Shown piece by piece: positions 1 to 7,816 of a stretch of DNA of 64,000 nucleotides. Positions within the stretch are counted from its first letter, which is position 1, and every line of letters begins with the position of its first letter. The translations under genes were made by a program, and so were the position numbers. The stretch covers positions 6,252-70,251 of the forward strand of contig CAZSAL010000009.1 in the NCBI GenBank assembly GCA_964604825.1, written 5' to 3'. The notes below the pieces were generated by a model, which ran no database searches, was not told the DNA's origin, and saw nothing but the letters and a program-made list of their open reading frames with translations. The stretch is from CAZSAL01 sp964604825 (GTDB lineage Bacteria; Elusimicrobiota; Elusimicrobia; 2-01-FULL-59-12).

Positions 1-17
1 TCTTTTTCATTTGTCAT
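1..17 (-). CDS. Start of a downstream gene (partial)
   Basis: Only five codons are inside the window (M-T-N-E-K) before the sequence ends. An ATG at 17-15 on the minus strand is preceded by AAGGA about 6 nt upstream, just after the serS stop codon, so a further gene of the same operon probably begins here. Nothing can be said about its product. Confidence 0.35.
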
Positions 18-37
18 GATTAGTCCTTAAATTGATT

Positions 38-1327
38 TTACCGAATTTGATCAAATGGCAGGTAGGGCTTTAATGCTTCGGGGGTAAGTACGGATCCATC
101 AGCCTGCTGGTAATTCTCAAGCACTGCGGCGAAAGTCCGGCCGATCGCGACGCCCGACCCGTTCAGGGTATGGACAAACTCTTTTTTGCCGTCCGCGCGC
201 CTGTATTTGATGTTCATCCGGCGCGCCTGAAAGTCGGTGAAAGTGGAGCAGGAGGAAATCTCCCGCCAGCGCCCATTCCCCTTGCCGTTTTCCGAAGGCT
301 CGCCGGGATTCCAGACTTCAAGGTCATAGGTTTTTGCCGAGGCAAACCCCAGATCGCCGGTGCAAAGCGCCATAACCCGGTAGGTAAGCCCCAGCTTTTG
401 CAGTATTTTTTCCGCATCGGCAGTGAGCCGTTCGATCGTGGCAAGCGATTCCCCGGGCCGGACGAACTGGACCAGCTCGACTTTATTGAATTGATGGTTC
501 CGGATCAGGCCTGCGGTGTCTTTGCCGTAGGACCCAGCCTCGCGGCGGAAGCATGCGGTATAGCAGACGTACTTTTTCGGCAGTTCTTTTTCATCCAGCA
601 CGTCGTCGCGATGCAGATTGGTCACAGGCACTTCGGCGGTGGGAATCAGGTAAAGAGAATCGCGTTCCACGTGGAAGAGCTCTTCTTCGAATCTGGGCAG
701 CTGGCCTGTTCCCTGCATGGTTTGCGGCGTCACAAGGTAAGGCGTCATCACTTCCGTGTAGTCGTTTTCCTTTGTGTGAACGTCGAGCATGAATTGAATC
801 AGGGCCCGCTCCAGGGCGGCGCCTTTGCCGCGCAGCACCGGGAAGCGCGCGCCGGAAAGTTTGGCTCCGGCTTTGAAATCCAGTATGCCCAGCGCCTCGC
901 CCAGTTCGTAATGCGGCCTGGGCTTAAAAGTAAATTCAGGGATTTTCCCGGTTTGGCGGACCACCTTGTTATCTTCCGCGCCGGCGCCTACCGGCACGGA
1001 GGCATCAGGGACATTGTTGATTCGGAGCAGGAAATCCTGCAGCTTGGGTTCGACTTCGGCCAGCCTGGCCTCGAGCGCTTTGATCGTCGCTTTGCCGGAC
1101 TCCATCTGTTTGAGTAAATCCGAGGCGTCGTCCTTTTTCGCTTTACGGCGGCCGATTTCGTCTGCCGCTTTATTGCGTTCCGCCTGGAGTTTCTCCAGTT
1201 CCATCAGGAGCCGTCGGCGTTCGGCATCCATCTCAAAGAGCGGGGAAAGATCGAGTTTCGAATGCCGGTTGGCCAGCATCTGCCGCAGTTCTTCCGGGTG
1301 TTCCCGGATCCATTTGATATCCAGCAT
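38..1327 (-). CDS. serS: Seryl-tRNA synthetase
   Basis: Charges tRNA-Ser with serine in the cytoplasm. The 429-residue length is normal for bacterial SerRS. The N-terminus (MLDIKWIREHPEELRQML) leads into a charged helical region of about 100 residues that would form the tRNA-binding coiled-coil arm. Class II motifs are present: the motif 2 region FRREAGSYGKDTAGLIRNHQF, and the motif 3 region GSGVAIGRTFAAVLENYQ near the C-terminus. The ATG at 1327 was chosen rather than the in-frame TTG 18 nt upstream because the protein family starts with MLDxK. A TATAAT lies exactly 7 nt before this ATG, suggesting a leaderless mRNA. The call is secure. Confidence 0.97.
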   Translation of the reverse strand: MLDIKWIREHPEELRQMLANRHSKLDLSPLFEMDAERRRLLMELEKLQAERNKAADEIGRRKAKKDDASDLLKQMESGKATIKALEARLAEVEPKLQDFLLRINNVPDASVPVGAGAEDNKVVRQTGKIPEFTFKPRPHYELGEALGILDFKAGAKLSGARFPVLRGKGAALERALIQFMLDVHTKENDYTEVMTPYLVTPQTMQGTGQLPRFEEELFHVERDSLYLIPTAEVPVTNLHRDDVLDEKELPKKYVCYTACFRREAGSYGKDTAGLIRNHQFNKVELVQFVRPGESLATIERLTADAEKILQKLGLTYRVMALCTGDLGFASAKTYDLEVWNPGEPSENGKGNGRWREISSCSTFTDFQARRMNIKYRRADGKKEFVHTLNGSGVAIGRTFAAVLENYQQADGSVLTPEALKPYLPFDQIR

Positions 1328-1334
1328 AGACGGT

Positions 1335-1340
1335 ATTATA
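1335..1340 (-). promoter_or_regulatory. -10 element of serS, leaderless arrangement
   Basis: TATAAT on the minus strand ends 7 nt before the serS ATG. Transcription would start at or next to the start codon. No convincing -35 is visible; the region upstream is a palindromic repeat. Confidence 0.55.
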
Positions 1341-1343
1341 TAC

Positions 1344-1444
1344 AAACTCCTTCCCCCCTTGAGGGGGAAGGTGGGGATGGGGGGGTATTGTACGACGAAG
1401 ATGGACCCCCCACCTCAGTCCTCCCCCTCAAGGGGGGAGGGAAC
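1344..1444. repeat. Family C palindromic repeat, paired inverted copy (C1)
   Basis: Two G/C-rich arms (cttccccccttgaggggg and its near-complement ctccccctcaagggggg) flank a short core between serS and pdxH. The arms share the GGGAAGGTGGGGATGGGGG-type block with the copies at 20905 and 31405. Each arm also forms its own hairpin. Confidence 0.75.
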
Positions 1445-1448
1445 TTAT

Positions 1449-2141
1449 TTACGGATAAAGCCGGGTGATGTCCCAGCGGTTTTGAATACGGGTATAAAGG
1501 AATCGGTCGTGAAGGCGGTTGGGGCGAAGCTGCCAGAACTCCATGCGCTCCGGCCTGACCCGGAAGCCGGTCCAGAATTCCGGCCGCGGCACGTTTTTTC
1601 CTTCAAAGCGCCGGCGAAACTCCTCAACGCGCCCGTCAAGAATGGAACGGTCCGCCAGGGGGCTCGACTGCATGGAGGCCCAGGCGCCCAACTGGCTGAG
1701 GCGCGGCCGCGTGCGGAAATAAGCGTCCGCTTCGGCGTCAGTCACCTGGCTTGCGCTCCCCTGAATGCGTATCTGCCGCCAGAGTTTTTCCCAGTAAAAC
1801 GTCAGGCATACCTGCGGCCGCGCTTTGAGCGCATTCCCTTTTATGGAATTGATGTTGGTGTAGAAAATGAAGCCTTCCTGGCTGAACCCCTTGAGCAGGA
1901 CCATGCGCGCGTCAGGAAAGCCCTGATCGTCGATCGTGGACAGGCACATGGTTTCCGGCTGCCGCATGCCGCCGGACTTTTTGGCTTTTTTATACCAGTC
2001 CGCAAACTGTTCAATGGGGTCATCTTTCATGTCTTCCCGCGCCAGCGGCTCCATAAAATAACCGGCGCAGATCAAGGCCCTGTAGCCGATCTTGTAGACA
2101 AGGCTGGTCCAATGCCCGGGTTTAGGAGGAGGAAGATCCAT
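1449..2141 (-). CDS. pdxH: Pyridoxamine 5'-phosphate oxidase
   Basis: FMN-dependent oxidase that makes pyridoxal 5'-phosphate from PNP or PMP, the cofactor needed by the three PLP enzymes in this window. Family features are visible: PIEQFADWYKKA at the start of the fold, then ETMCLSTIDDQGFPDARMVL and KGFSQEGFIFYTNINSIKG in the FMN-binding core, QIRIQGSASQVT, and the C-terminal RPERMEFWQLRPNRLHDRF and W.I.RLYP ending. The ORF is 230 aa, longer than usual by an N-terminal extension of about 30 residues, so the real start could be the internal ATG at 2054. The upstream ATG has a TATAAT 8 nt before it and would be leaderless. Confidence 0.95.
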   Translation of the reverse strand: MDLPPPKPGHWTSLVYKIGYRALICAGYFMEPLAREDMKDDPIEQFADWYKKAKKSGGMRQPETMCLSTIDDQGFPDARMVLLKGFSQEGFIFYTNINSIKGNALKARPQVCLTFYWEKLWRQIRIQGSASQVTDAEADAYFRTRPRLSQLGAWASMQSSPLADRSILDGRVEEFRRRFEGKNVPRPEFWTGFRVRPERMEFWQLRPNRLHDRFLYTRIQNRWDITRLYP

Positions 2142-2149
2142 GGAGTCTT

Positions 2150-2155
2150 ATTATA
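2150..2155 (-). promoter_or_regulatory. -10 element of pdxH, leaderless arrangement
   Basis: TATAAT lies 8 nt upstream of the pdxH ATG at 2141, the same geometry as serS, hisG, metH and gltX. It sits at the edge of the B1 repeat. There is no Shine-Dalgarno sequence before the ATG. Confidence 0.5.
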
Positions 2156-2156
2156 G

Positions 2157-2236
2157 GGCAAAAGGAAAAGGGAAAAACGATGAAGCGCTTTATAACAAGG
2201 TGATTTCCTTGTTTTGCCCTTTGCCTTTTACCCGTT
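2157..2236. repeat. Family B purine/pyrimidine palindrome (B1)
   Basis: A run of A/G-rich sequence (aaaggaaaagggaaaaacg) is followed by its pyrimidine-rich counterpart (ccttgttttgccctttgcc), giving a long imperfect hairpin between batE and pdxH. Unlike B3 and B4, this copy is not translated. Confidence 0.8.
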
Positions 2237-2245
2237 GCCCTGCAG

Positions 2246-3103
2246 TTAAATGGTTTCGACAGATGAGTCCGGAATCCAGCCCTTTAGCCCTTCGCTGGGA
2301 ACGCCGATTTCCAGCCAGCCGCTGACTGGTTCCTGCTCGTCCAGAAGCAGAACCCGGCGTCCTTCCGGAATATTAAAGTTTGCGGGGGAAGACAAATTCG
2401 GACCGCTGCGCACTTCCGCCGCAGGTACGATGATCACCGCTTCTTTCTGCTGCAAGGCTTCGATGCGCAGGCCGCACCAGGTCCCGGACAGGGCCAGCGC
2501 TGCGAACAGGGCAAAGGCCGCTTCTGCCGGGATTGTACGGCGTCCCAGAAAGAACAGGCCGCAGGTCGACACGAGTACTATCAGTAACGCGGAAACCAGA
2601 AGCGTTAGAAGATCCAGCGGAACTGCGTAATAGATTCGCCAGCAGAGAGAAGCCAGCGCGCCGCCGGGAAGAAGCGGATCCCCGGCTTTTGTCAGCGCCA
2701 GGTTCAGATTGAACACGACGTCAGAATTCCCTGGATTCAAGCGGAAAGCCCTGTCGTATGCCGCAACCGCTTTACCCAGGCTCCCCGCTTTGTAGCAGGC
2801 ATTACCAAGGTTGTATTGGACTACCCAGTTCTGCAGGCCTCCGGTAGCGGCTGATTCATACGCGCCCGCAGCCTGTAGATACTGCCCCTCGGCATAGGCT
2901 TTGTTCCCCTGATCAAAAGAATCCTGAGGAGAAGCAAAAGACAGGGAAAAGGGAAAAAGTAAAAGGTAAAAAAGAAGGAAGGATACCTTAATGATGTCAT
3001 CCCCGAATTGTGTTATCGGGGATCCCTGAATCAAGGAATCCTTGTTAGATGGATTCCCGCTTACTACTTGCGGGAATGACGGAAAGCGGCTCACTCTTCC
3101 CAT
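2246..3103 (-). CDS. batE: BatE-like TPR protein with SH3-like C-terminus
   Basis: Last gene of the Bat operon, 285 aa. After a signal peptide (hydrophobic stretch about residues 41-56, likely cleavage after SFA) come two TPR units (GNKAYAEGQYLQAAGAYESA, then YNLGNACYKAGSLGKAVAAYDRAFRLNP). Two membrane segments follow (about 170-190 and 200-215), then a periplasmic SH3-like region (EVRSGPNLSSPANFNIPEGRRV...GWIP). This is the usual BatE layout. The ATG overlaps the last codons of batD and has AAGGA 8 nt upstream. Residues about 4-37 are translated from repeat A1 and the signal-peptide core from half repeat B2, so the N-terminus is largely repeat-derived. The downstream function is inferred from the operon. 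Confidence 0.85.
   Translation of the reverse strand: MGRVSRFPSFPQVVSGNPSNKDSLIQGSPITQFGDDIIKVSFLLFYLLLFPFSLSFASPQDSFDQGNKAYAEGQYLQAAGAYESAATGGLQNWVVQYNLGNACYKAGSLGKAVAAYDRAFRLNPGNSDVVFNLNLALTKAGDPLLPGGALASLCWRIYYAVPLDLLTLLVSALLIVLVSTCGLFFLGRRTIPAEAAFALFAALALSGTWCGLRIEALQQKEAVIIVPAAEVRSGPNLSSPANFNIPEGRRVLLLDEQEPVSGWLEIGVPSEGLKGWIPDSSVETI
2937..2985. repeat. Family B half-copy (B2)
   Basis: The A/G-rich arm (acagggaaaagggaaaaag and beyond) is read on the minus strand as FLLFYLLLFPFSLSFA, the hydrophobic core of the BatE signal peptide. The complementary arm is missing; repeat A1 begins where it would be. Confidence 0.65.
2996..3082. repeat. Family A double-hairpin repeat (A1)
   Basis: Two hairpins (ATCCCCGAATTGTGTTATCGGGGAT and ATTCCCG...CGGGAAT) are separated by a linker of about 25 nt. 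It lies inside the reading frame of batE, directly after the start codon region, and is open in that frame. Confidence 0.85.
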
Positions 3104-4932
3104 TTAATTTCCTTTTCCAGCGTGTCGATCAATGTGCGAATGTCCTTTTGCGCCTTTGCAATATCTTCGGGACTTACCTGCGCAGGGGCAAACTGGAACA
3201 GGTCCAGGGTATTCCAGAGTTCTTCAACTTTTTGTTTATCCGTATCGTGTAATTTTCTTTCGCTCATCAACTGAACCGAGTCTTTCAAAGCCAGTCCCGT
3301 ATCGTTTAAACCCAGTTTGGCGGCGAGATAACCGCGCAGAGCGTCGCCCATTTCGCGGGCCGCTTCTTTTACCTGCGACCGGGAAGCGAACGCTTCTGCG
3401 GCCTGCAGCCGCTTCAAGGCGCGGCCCCGCGCCGCGCGGAAACGCACCAGGCGCGGATTCGAAAAAAACAGCCTGCGGTAAAGCTGGAGAAGGCCTGCTC
3501 CCAGCATGAACAAAAAGGCAAGAGCATTTAGAATATACAGCCAGGCGCTGCGATAAAGGGGAATTCTTTTCGGACGCAGTCCTGAGGAAGTTTTGATGTA
3601 GCGGATATCCTGGCCAAGCACGCGAATGCCAGGAGCTTCCGGCGCGGAAAATCCCGGGCCCGGAGTCTGCGGACCGGCAGGCCCCGGTTTGACGGAGACG
3701 GAAAGAGGCTGGGAATGCAGCGTCCGGTAAGAGCCAGCTTCCGGATCGAAATATGAATATGAAACCGGCGGCACGGTGAGATCGCCGGAAGTCGTGGGGA
3801 TCAGGACGATCTTGAACACTTTCGATCCCTGAACCAGGTAGTCTTTTTTATCGATATTGACCGCGGCGTTGGAAGCGAAAGTGCGGAAATTGTTGAAGGC
3901 CGGCCAGACAACGTCCGGCAAGGATTTTATATTACCCTTTCCCGCGATCGAAACGGACAGTTCCACGGGCTGGCCGACCGTAGTGGACCGCTTGTCCAGG
4001 CCGGCTGACAGCGCGTATTGGCCTACCGCTCCGCTGAAGCCCGCCGGCTTCGGTTCCGGCAGAGGCTTTACCTGAATCGTGATCGGATTGGTATTCAGCA
4101 TTTTTTCCTGGCCGCCCCCGAAGAAGTTCGCAAACAAGTCTCCGCTGAAAGGATCGGACGCGAGATTCTGAATCTGCACGCGCAGCCCGGCGGGACCGAT
4201 TTTCGCCCTGCCCGGAGTCGTGGGAAACAAAGCCGTGCGGAGTTCGGTGACGTTAAACTGGGTTCCGCGGGCGCTTGCCGTATAGTTTTTCTGAGGAGGC
4301 AGATCTTCCGTCCAGAAACCGGAGGTATCCGGCGGCTGGTACTGAGGGTTGCTCAGAAGCGGAACGCGGTTGTACACGCGGAAAGAAAGCGTGACGGGCT
4401 CGCCTACGTAGGCAGTGGATTTATCCACCGTAGTGGTGACGAAAATGCCCGGAGCTCCGGAACCGCCGGGGGAAGCGCGCGCCGGAGCGGGCGCTGCGGA
4501 CGCCTGGGCTTTCACGACTTCCAGGGACATGGGCTGCGTTGCGGCGCTCTGGCCTCCGGCCTGGACCTGGATCGGAGGTATGGTAAAGCGGCCAACCTGT
4601 TTAGGCGAGAGCATGTAGTTGTAGGTCACATTCGCGCTGGTCTGGCCGTTGACCCAGCTGAAGCTTTGCGATGTCCCGGCGTTATAGATCTGGAAATCCG
4701 GAAGCCCGGGGAGCTGCGGCGCAGGCAGATTGGAGGAATTTCCCGAAATGGTCACGCTTAAGCGCGCCTGCTCATTTAACGCCACCTGCTGCCGGTCGAG
4801 GCTGGCCGTGATTTGCACCTCCGCAAAACAACAGGTTAAAGGTAAAAGTGAAAAGGGCAAAACGAGGTATAACCTTTTAAAAAGGCCTGCCAAACTTTTA
4901 CCCTTTACCCTTTGCCCTTTTACCTGCCTCAT
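3091..4932 (-). CDS. batD: BatD-like membrane protein
   Basis: A 613-aa Bat operon protein. It has an N-terminal signal peptide (basic MRQVKGQRVKGK..., hydrophobic LYLVLPFSLLPLTCCFA, cleavage probably before EVQ), then repeated immunoglobulin-like beta domains, each starting with the pattern ...LDRQQVALNEQARLSVTISG or VDKSTAYVGEPVTLSFRVYN or LDKRSTTVGQPVELSVSI. A single membrane helix follows at about residues 465-490 (LYILNALAFLFMLGAGLL), then a cytoplasmic helical tail of about 110 residues. This matches BatD, which is thought to act with the VWA proteins and MoxR in envelope stress tolerance. The start codon lies 3 nt after the batC stop. The whole signal peptide is encoded by palindromic repeat B3. 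Confidence 0.88.
   Translation of the reverse strand: MRQVKGQRVKGKSLAGLFKRLYLVLPFSLLPLTCCFAEVQITASLDRQQVALNEQARLSVTISGNSSNLPAPQLPGLPDFQIYNAGTSQSFSWVNGQTSANVTYNYMLSPKQVGRFTIPPIQVQAGGQSAATQPMSLEVVKAQASAAPAPARASPGGSGAPGIFVTTTVDKSTAYVGEPVTLSFRVYNRVPLLSNPQYQPPDTSGFWTEDLPPQKNYTASARGTQFNVTELRTALFPTTPGRAKIGPAGLRVQIQNLASDPFSGDLFANFFGGGQEKMLNTNPITIQVKPLPEPKPAGFSGAVGQYALSAGLDKRSTTVGQPVELSVSIAGKGNIKSLPDVVWPAFNNFRTFASNAAVNIDKKDYLVQGSKVFKIVLIPTTSGDLTVPPVSYSYFDPEAGSYRTLHSQPLSVSVKPGPAGPQTPGPGFSAPEAPGIRVLGQDIRYIKTSSGLRPKRIPLYRSAWLYILNALAFLFMLGAGLLQLYRRLFFSNPRLVRFRAARGRALKRLQAAEAFASRSQVKEAAREMGDALRGYLAAKLGLNDTGLALKDSVQLMSERKLHDTDKQKVEELWNTLDLFQFAPAQVSPEDIAKAQKDIRTLIDTLEKEIKWEE
4833..4924. repeat. Family B palindrome forming the batD signal peptide (B3)
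   Basis: Arms ggttaaaggtaaaagtgaaaa and ttttaccctttaccctttgc flank a centre CCTTTTAAAAAGG. On the minus strand the purine arm encodes K/G/R residues, the centre LFKR, and the pyrimidine arm the hydrophobic run of the BatD signal peptide. Confidence 0.85.
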
Positions 4933-4935
4933 TGA

Positions 4936-5592
4936 TTACCAGTCTTCATCCGGATGCGGTACTCCGCCTTGCGGTTGTTTCTGTCTCGGTTTTTTCTGTT
5001 CGCCCGCGGCGATCGCCGCCAATAACCGCTGGGCATCCTCTTTGCTCATCTGAGGCTTCTGCTGATTTTGTTTGGCCTGCTGATTTTTGCTCCCGCCGGA
5101 TTTGGGATTCTTGCATTTCGGCGGATTCTTCTGAAATCTCATCGCCATACCCAGATTATACTTGGCGTCCTCGTCCGCGGGATTGGCGCGCAGGCTTTCC
5201 TTATACGACTCAATGGCTTCCGCCCACTTCTGCTCGCGGATAAAGGAATTGCCCTTGTTATACAAAGCCGCGGCACGCAGCGGCTTGAAGGCGGATTGCG
5301 CGGCCTGGTCAAACTCGGATTCGGCGCGGCTGAACTGCCCCATCTGGTACGCCGCGTCGCCTGCGTTGAAGTGGAGAATGCTGGAATTAGGCGCGTCGAT
5401 CAGCGCGTCATCGTACTTTTTCAGCGCCCGCTCATAATTCCCGTTCCAGAAATCGCGGTTGGCATATTTAAGCGAAGCCGCACATACTGAAGAAGGCAAA
5501 AGGCAAAGGGCAAAGGGCAAAACGAGGAAGTGCCTTTTAAAAAGGCAAACCTTGTTTTTCCCTTTAACCTTTTCCCTTTTCCCTGTCGTCAT
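4936..5592 (-). CDS. batC: BatC-like periplasmic TPR protein
   Basis: A 218-aa secreted TPR protein between batB and batD. The N-terminus (MTTGKREKVKGKNKV, LFKR, FLVLPFALCLLPSSVCA) is a Sec signal peptide encoded by repeat B4. Three TPR-like units follow: FWNGNYERALKKYDDALID.P, FNAGDAAYQMGQFSRAESEFDQAA, YNKGNSFIREQKWAEAIESYKESLRANP. The tail is low-complexity Q/K/P-rich. The ATG at 5592 overlaps the batB stop (ATGA), so it is translationally coupled; the longer in-frame ORF upstream lies inside batB and was not used. Family and role come from operon position. Confidence 0.82.
   Translation of the reverse strand: MTTGKREKVKGKNKVCLFKRHFLVLPFALCLLPSSVCAASLKYANRDFWNGNYERALKKYDDALIDAPNSSILHFNAGDAAYQMGQFSRAESEFDQAAQSAFKPLRAAALYNKGNSFIREQKWAEAIESYKESLRANPADEDAKYNLGMAMRFQKNPPKCKNPKSGGSKNQQAKQNQQKPQMSKEDAQRLLAAIAAGEQKKPRQKQPQGGVPHPDEDW
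5492..5585. repeat. Family B palindrome forming the batC signal peptide (B4)
   Basis: Arms gaaggcaaaaggcaaaggg and cctttaaccttttccctttt flank the same CCTTTTAAAAAGG centre as B3. The reading frame begins at the edge of the repeat, so n-region, LFKR centre and hydrophobic core of the BatC signal peptide all derive from it. Confidence 0.85.
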
Positions 5593-6593
5593 TCTCGTTT
5601 CCCTTCCGGGATTGCCAGGCTTATCAGTAAACAGAATAGAGCAATTCCCAGCGGCCACTGGTACCGGTTTTCCAGACGGTTGAAGAGGCGGGACTTTTGA
5701 TCTCCGCGCTTTAAATTATCAAGAGCCTTGCCGATCTGATCGGCCTCGTCTCCCGAAAGATTGGCGCGGTAATACTGCCCGCCGGTTTCCTGAGCAATGC
5801 GGGAAAGAGTTGTTTCGTCCATCCGGCTTAATACGACCTGCCCGTTCTTGTCGCGTTTATAGCCGCTGCGGTGGCCCTGTTCATCGAATATCGGGATAGG
5901 ATCTCCCTGTGGGCTTCCCACGCCGATGGTGAATATTTTCATGCCCAGCTTTGCCGCTTCTTTTGCCGCCCCTATGGGATCGCTTTTGTGGTCCTCCCCA
6001 TCCGTAAGGAGAATCAGCACGCGCGCCCCGCCTTCACCCGCCTTCAGGCCTTTGGCCGCGGTGCGTATGGCATCGCCAATGACCGTTCCCGGGATCGGCA
6101 CGGCGCCCACGTCAATGGCGTCCAGCGCTTCCTGAGCGGCGGTGTTATCTATGGTAAGAGGGCATTCCACATATGCCTGGCCCGCAAAGGCGATAATGCC
6201 CAGGCGGTCGCCCGCCAGCCGGTCGATCAGCTGTCCTAAAATCAGTTTGGCATTCGCCATCCGGTTGGGCTTGAGATCCTCGGCCTGCATGGACAGGGAA
6301 CAATCCACTGCGATAAAAACGTCCAGGCCCTTTTGTTTGAATTCGACAAGGCGCGCCCCGATTAAAGGTCCGGCCAGAGCGATAGTCGCACTTAAGAGCC
6401 CCACGATCTGAAGGAAAGCGGACCAATGCCTGCGGCGCGAGAGACCGGCCGGGAACAGCCGTCTGACGGTGGCCTCCTGACCCATAACGCCGACGCCTTG
6501 CCTGCGCCAGCGATAGGTCCAGAAAATAATGACAGTCAATAACGCAGGTACTACGAAGAAAGCAAACATCGATGGATATGCGACGTAGTTCAT
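5589..6593 (-). CDS. batB: BatB-like von Willebrand factor A membrane protein
   Basis: A 334-aa protein with two N-terminal membrane helices (about residues 8-27 and 60-78), a VWA domain and a C-terminal helix (WPLGIALFCLLISLAIP). The MIDAS motif DCSLS is at about residues 97-101, the second loop threonine in PIPGTVIGDAI, and LLTDGEDHKSDP follows. VWA domains bind a divalent metal and mediate protein contacts; BatA and BatB are believed to form a membrane complex. It sits between batA and batC, with repeat A2 in the batA-batB gap. Confidence 0.93.
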   Translation of the reverse strand: MNYVAYPSMFAFFVVPALLTVIIFWTYRWRRQGVGVMGQEATVRRLFPAGLSRRRHWSAFLQIVGLLSATIALAGPLIGARLVEFKQKGLDVFIAVDCSLSMQAEDLKPNRMANAKLILGQLIDRLAGDRLGIIAFAGQAYVECPLTIDNTAAQEALDAIDVGAVPIPGTVIGDAIRTAAKGLKAGEGGARVLILLTDGEDHKSDPIGAAKEAAKLGMKIFTIGVGSPQGDPIPIFDEQGHRSGYKRDKNGQVVLSRMDETTLSRIAQETGGQYYRANLSGDEADQIGKALDNLKRGDQKSRLFNRLENRYQWPLGIALFCLLISLAIPEGKRE

Positions 6594-6597
6594 ATGT

Positions 6598-6685
6598 TGT
6601 CGCCCCGGAAATTCGTTATCCGGGGCCCATACATAAAGGTCTTTTTTGATGGATCCCGGCTTACGGCCTGCCGGGAAGACGACTT
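6598..6685. repeat. Family A double-hairpin repeat (A2)
   Basis: CGCCCCGGAAATTCGTTATCCGGGG and GATCCCGGC...GCCGGGAAGACGAC hairpins lie between batA and batB, joined by the family's ...aaaggtctttttt linker. Confidence 0.85.
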
Positions 6686-6702
6686 TAGGAGCGCCTCTTT
6701 CC

Positions 6703-7695
6703 TCACGGGAAAGTCCTCCAAACCGTCCGCTCCAGAAGAAAGCCGCCGCTCAGGCAGAGCATAGCTATCACCAGCCACCCCAGATAATTGTCCTCAAAGG
6801 TAACCGCCGAGGGCCCGATGATGTCGGTTTTTTCCAGCTTATCGATCTGAGAATAAATCTCTTCAAATTCTTTGGCGCTTGTGGCGCGGAAATAGTCGCC
6901 GCCTGTAGAGTGGGCAATGTCCTGCAAGGCGGCTTCGTCGAGGTCTTCATTAATAGGAAGCATATGGGTATTCCCAAAGTTATCCTGGACAGGGATGATC
7001 GACTGCCCGCGTTTCCCCACGCCGATGGCATAGATCTTGATGCCGAGCGCGGCCGCGGCTTTGGCCGCTGTGAGCGGGTCAATCTCCCCGGAATTATTGC
7101 GGCCGTCCGTAACTAGAATTATGACTTTGCTTTTGGCTCCGCTTTTCTTCAAGTGATTGCATGCCGTGGCAATGGCTGTACCTATGGCGGTGTTTTCGGT
7201 CGTGGTAACGCCCACCTCAATCTGGTCGAGGAAATCGACCAAAGCTCCATAATCCAGCGTCAGGGGGCATTCCAGTATTGCCACTCCGGCGAAGGCGACC
7301 AGACCGATGCGGTCGTAATGCCTGTGTGTTATGAAGATTTTCGCCGCTTTTTTCGCCTCAGCCATGCGGTCAAGGGGATCGAAATCAAGGGCCCGCATGC
7401 TGCCCGAAGTGTCCAGACAGATCATGATGTCAATGCCGCGCGCCCGCGCTTCTTCTCCTTTAAGAACAGACTGCGGGCGGGCCAGCGCAACGATCGCCAG
7501 TGCGAGGCCGGCGTAGATAAGCGCGGGAACAGTTTTCCGGTAGCGGACGCGCCATGATGAAGGAAGAGAAGCCGTCATGGAAACGTCGGGATAGGGCAGC
7601 GTGGCGCGCGCCGCAGAATGATCCCGTTCCCGCCACCATATTAAAATGGCCAAGGGAATTAGTAACAGCAGAAAAATAAGGTCCGAGAAATGCAT
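6703..7695 (-). CDS. batA: BatA-like von Willebrand factor A membrane protein
   Basis: A 330-aa protein with the same architecture as its neighbour: N-terminal helix (FLLLLIPLAILIWW), second helix (LIYAGLALAIVALA), VWA domain and a C-terminal helix (WLVIAMLCLSGGFLL). The MIDAS is intact: DTSGS at about 95-99, T in TTENTAIGTAI, and VTDGRNNSGEIDP. The two tandem VWA proteins are the core of Bat operons in many bacteria. It is followed on the same strand by batB and preceded by a BatD-like gene, with family A repeats in both gaps. Confidence 0.93.
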   Translation of the reverse strand: MHFSDLIFLLLLIPLAILIWWRERDHSAARATLPYPDVSMTASLPSSWRVRYRKTVPALIYAGLALAIVALARPQSVLKGEEARARGIDIMICLDTSGSMRALDFDPLDRMAEAKKAAKIFITHRHYDRIGLVAFAGVAILECPLTLDYGALVDFLDQIEVGVTTTENTAIGTAIATACNHLKKSGAKSKVIILVTDGRNNSGEIDPLTAAKAAAALGIKIYAIGVGKRGQSIIPVQDNFGNTHMLPINEDLDEAALQDIAHSTGGDYFRATSAKEFEEIYSQIDKLEKTDIIGPSAVTFEDNYLGWLVIAMLCLSGGFLLERTVWRTFP

Positions 7696-7725
7696 AAGTT
7701 AAAAGATCCTAATCAAGATAAAACA

Positions 7726-7813
7726 GTCGTCGTCCCGAAGGTCGTAAGCCGGGACCCATCAAAAAAGGCCTTCATAAATGGGCCCCGGACAACGGATTTC
7801 CGGGGCGACGACT
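7726..7813. repeat. Family A double-hairpin repeat (A3)
   Basis: GTCGTCGTCCCGAAGG...CGGGAC and GGCCCCGG...CCGGGGCGACGAC hairpins fill the gap between the BatD-like gene and batA. The linker reads aaaaaaggccttcataaat. Confidence 0.85.
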
Positions 7814-7816
7814 TAA

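Noticed and set aside
966..2156. 396-aa plus-strand ORF across serS and pdxH
   Set aside because: It crosses two conserved enzymes on the opposite strand and includes the C1 repeat; the serine-rich composition is typical of antisense frames.
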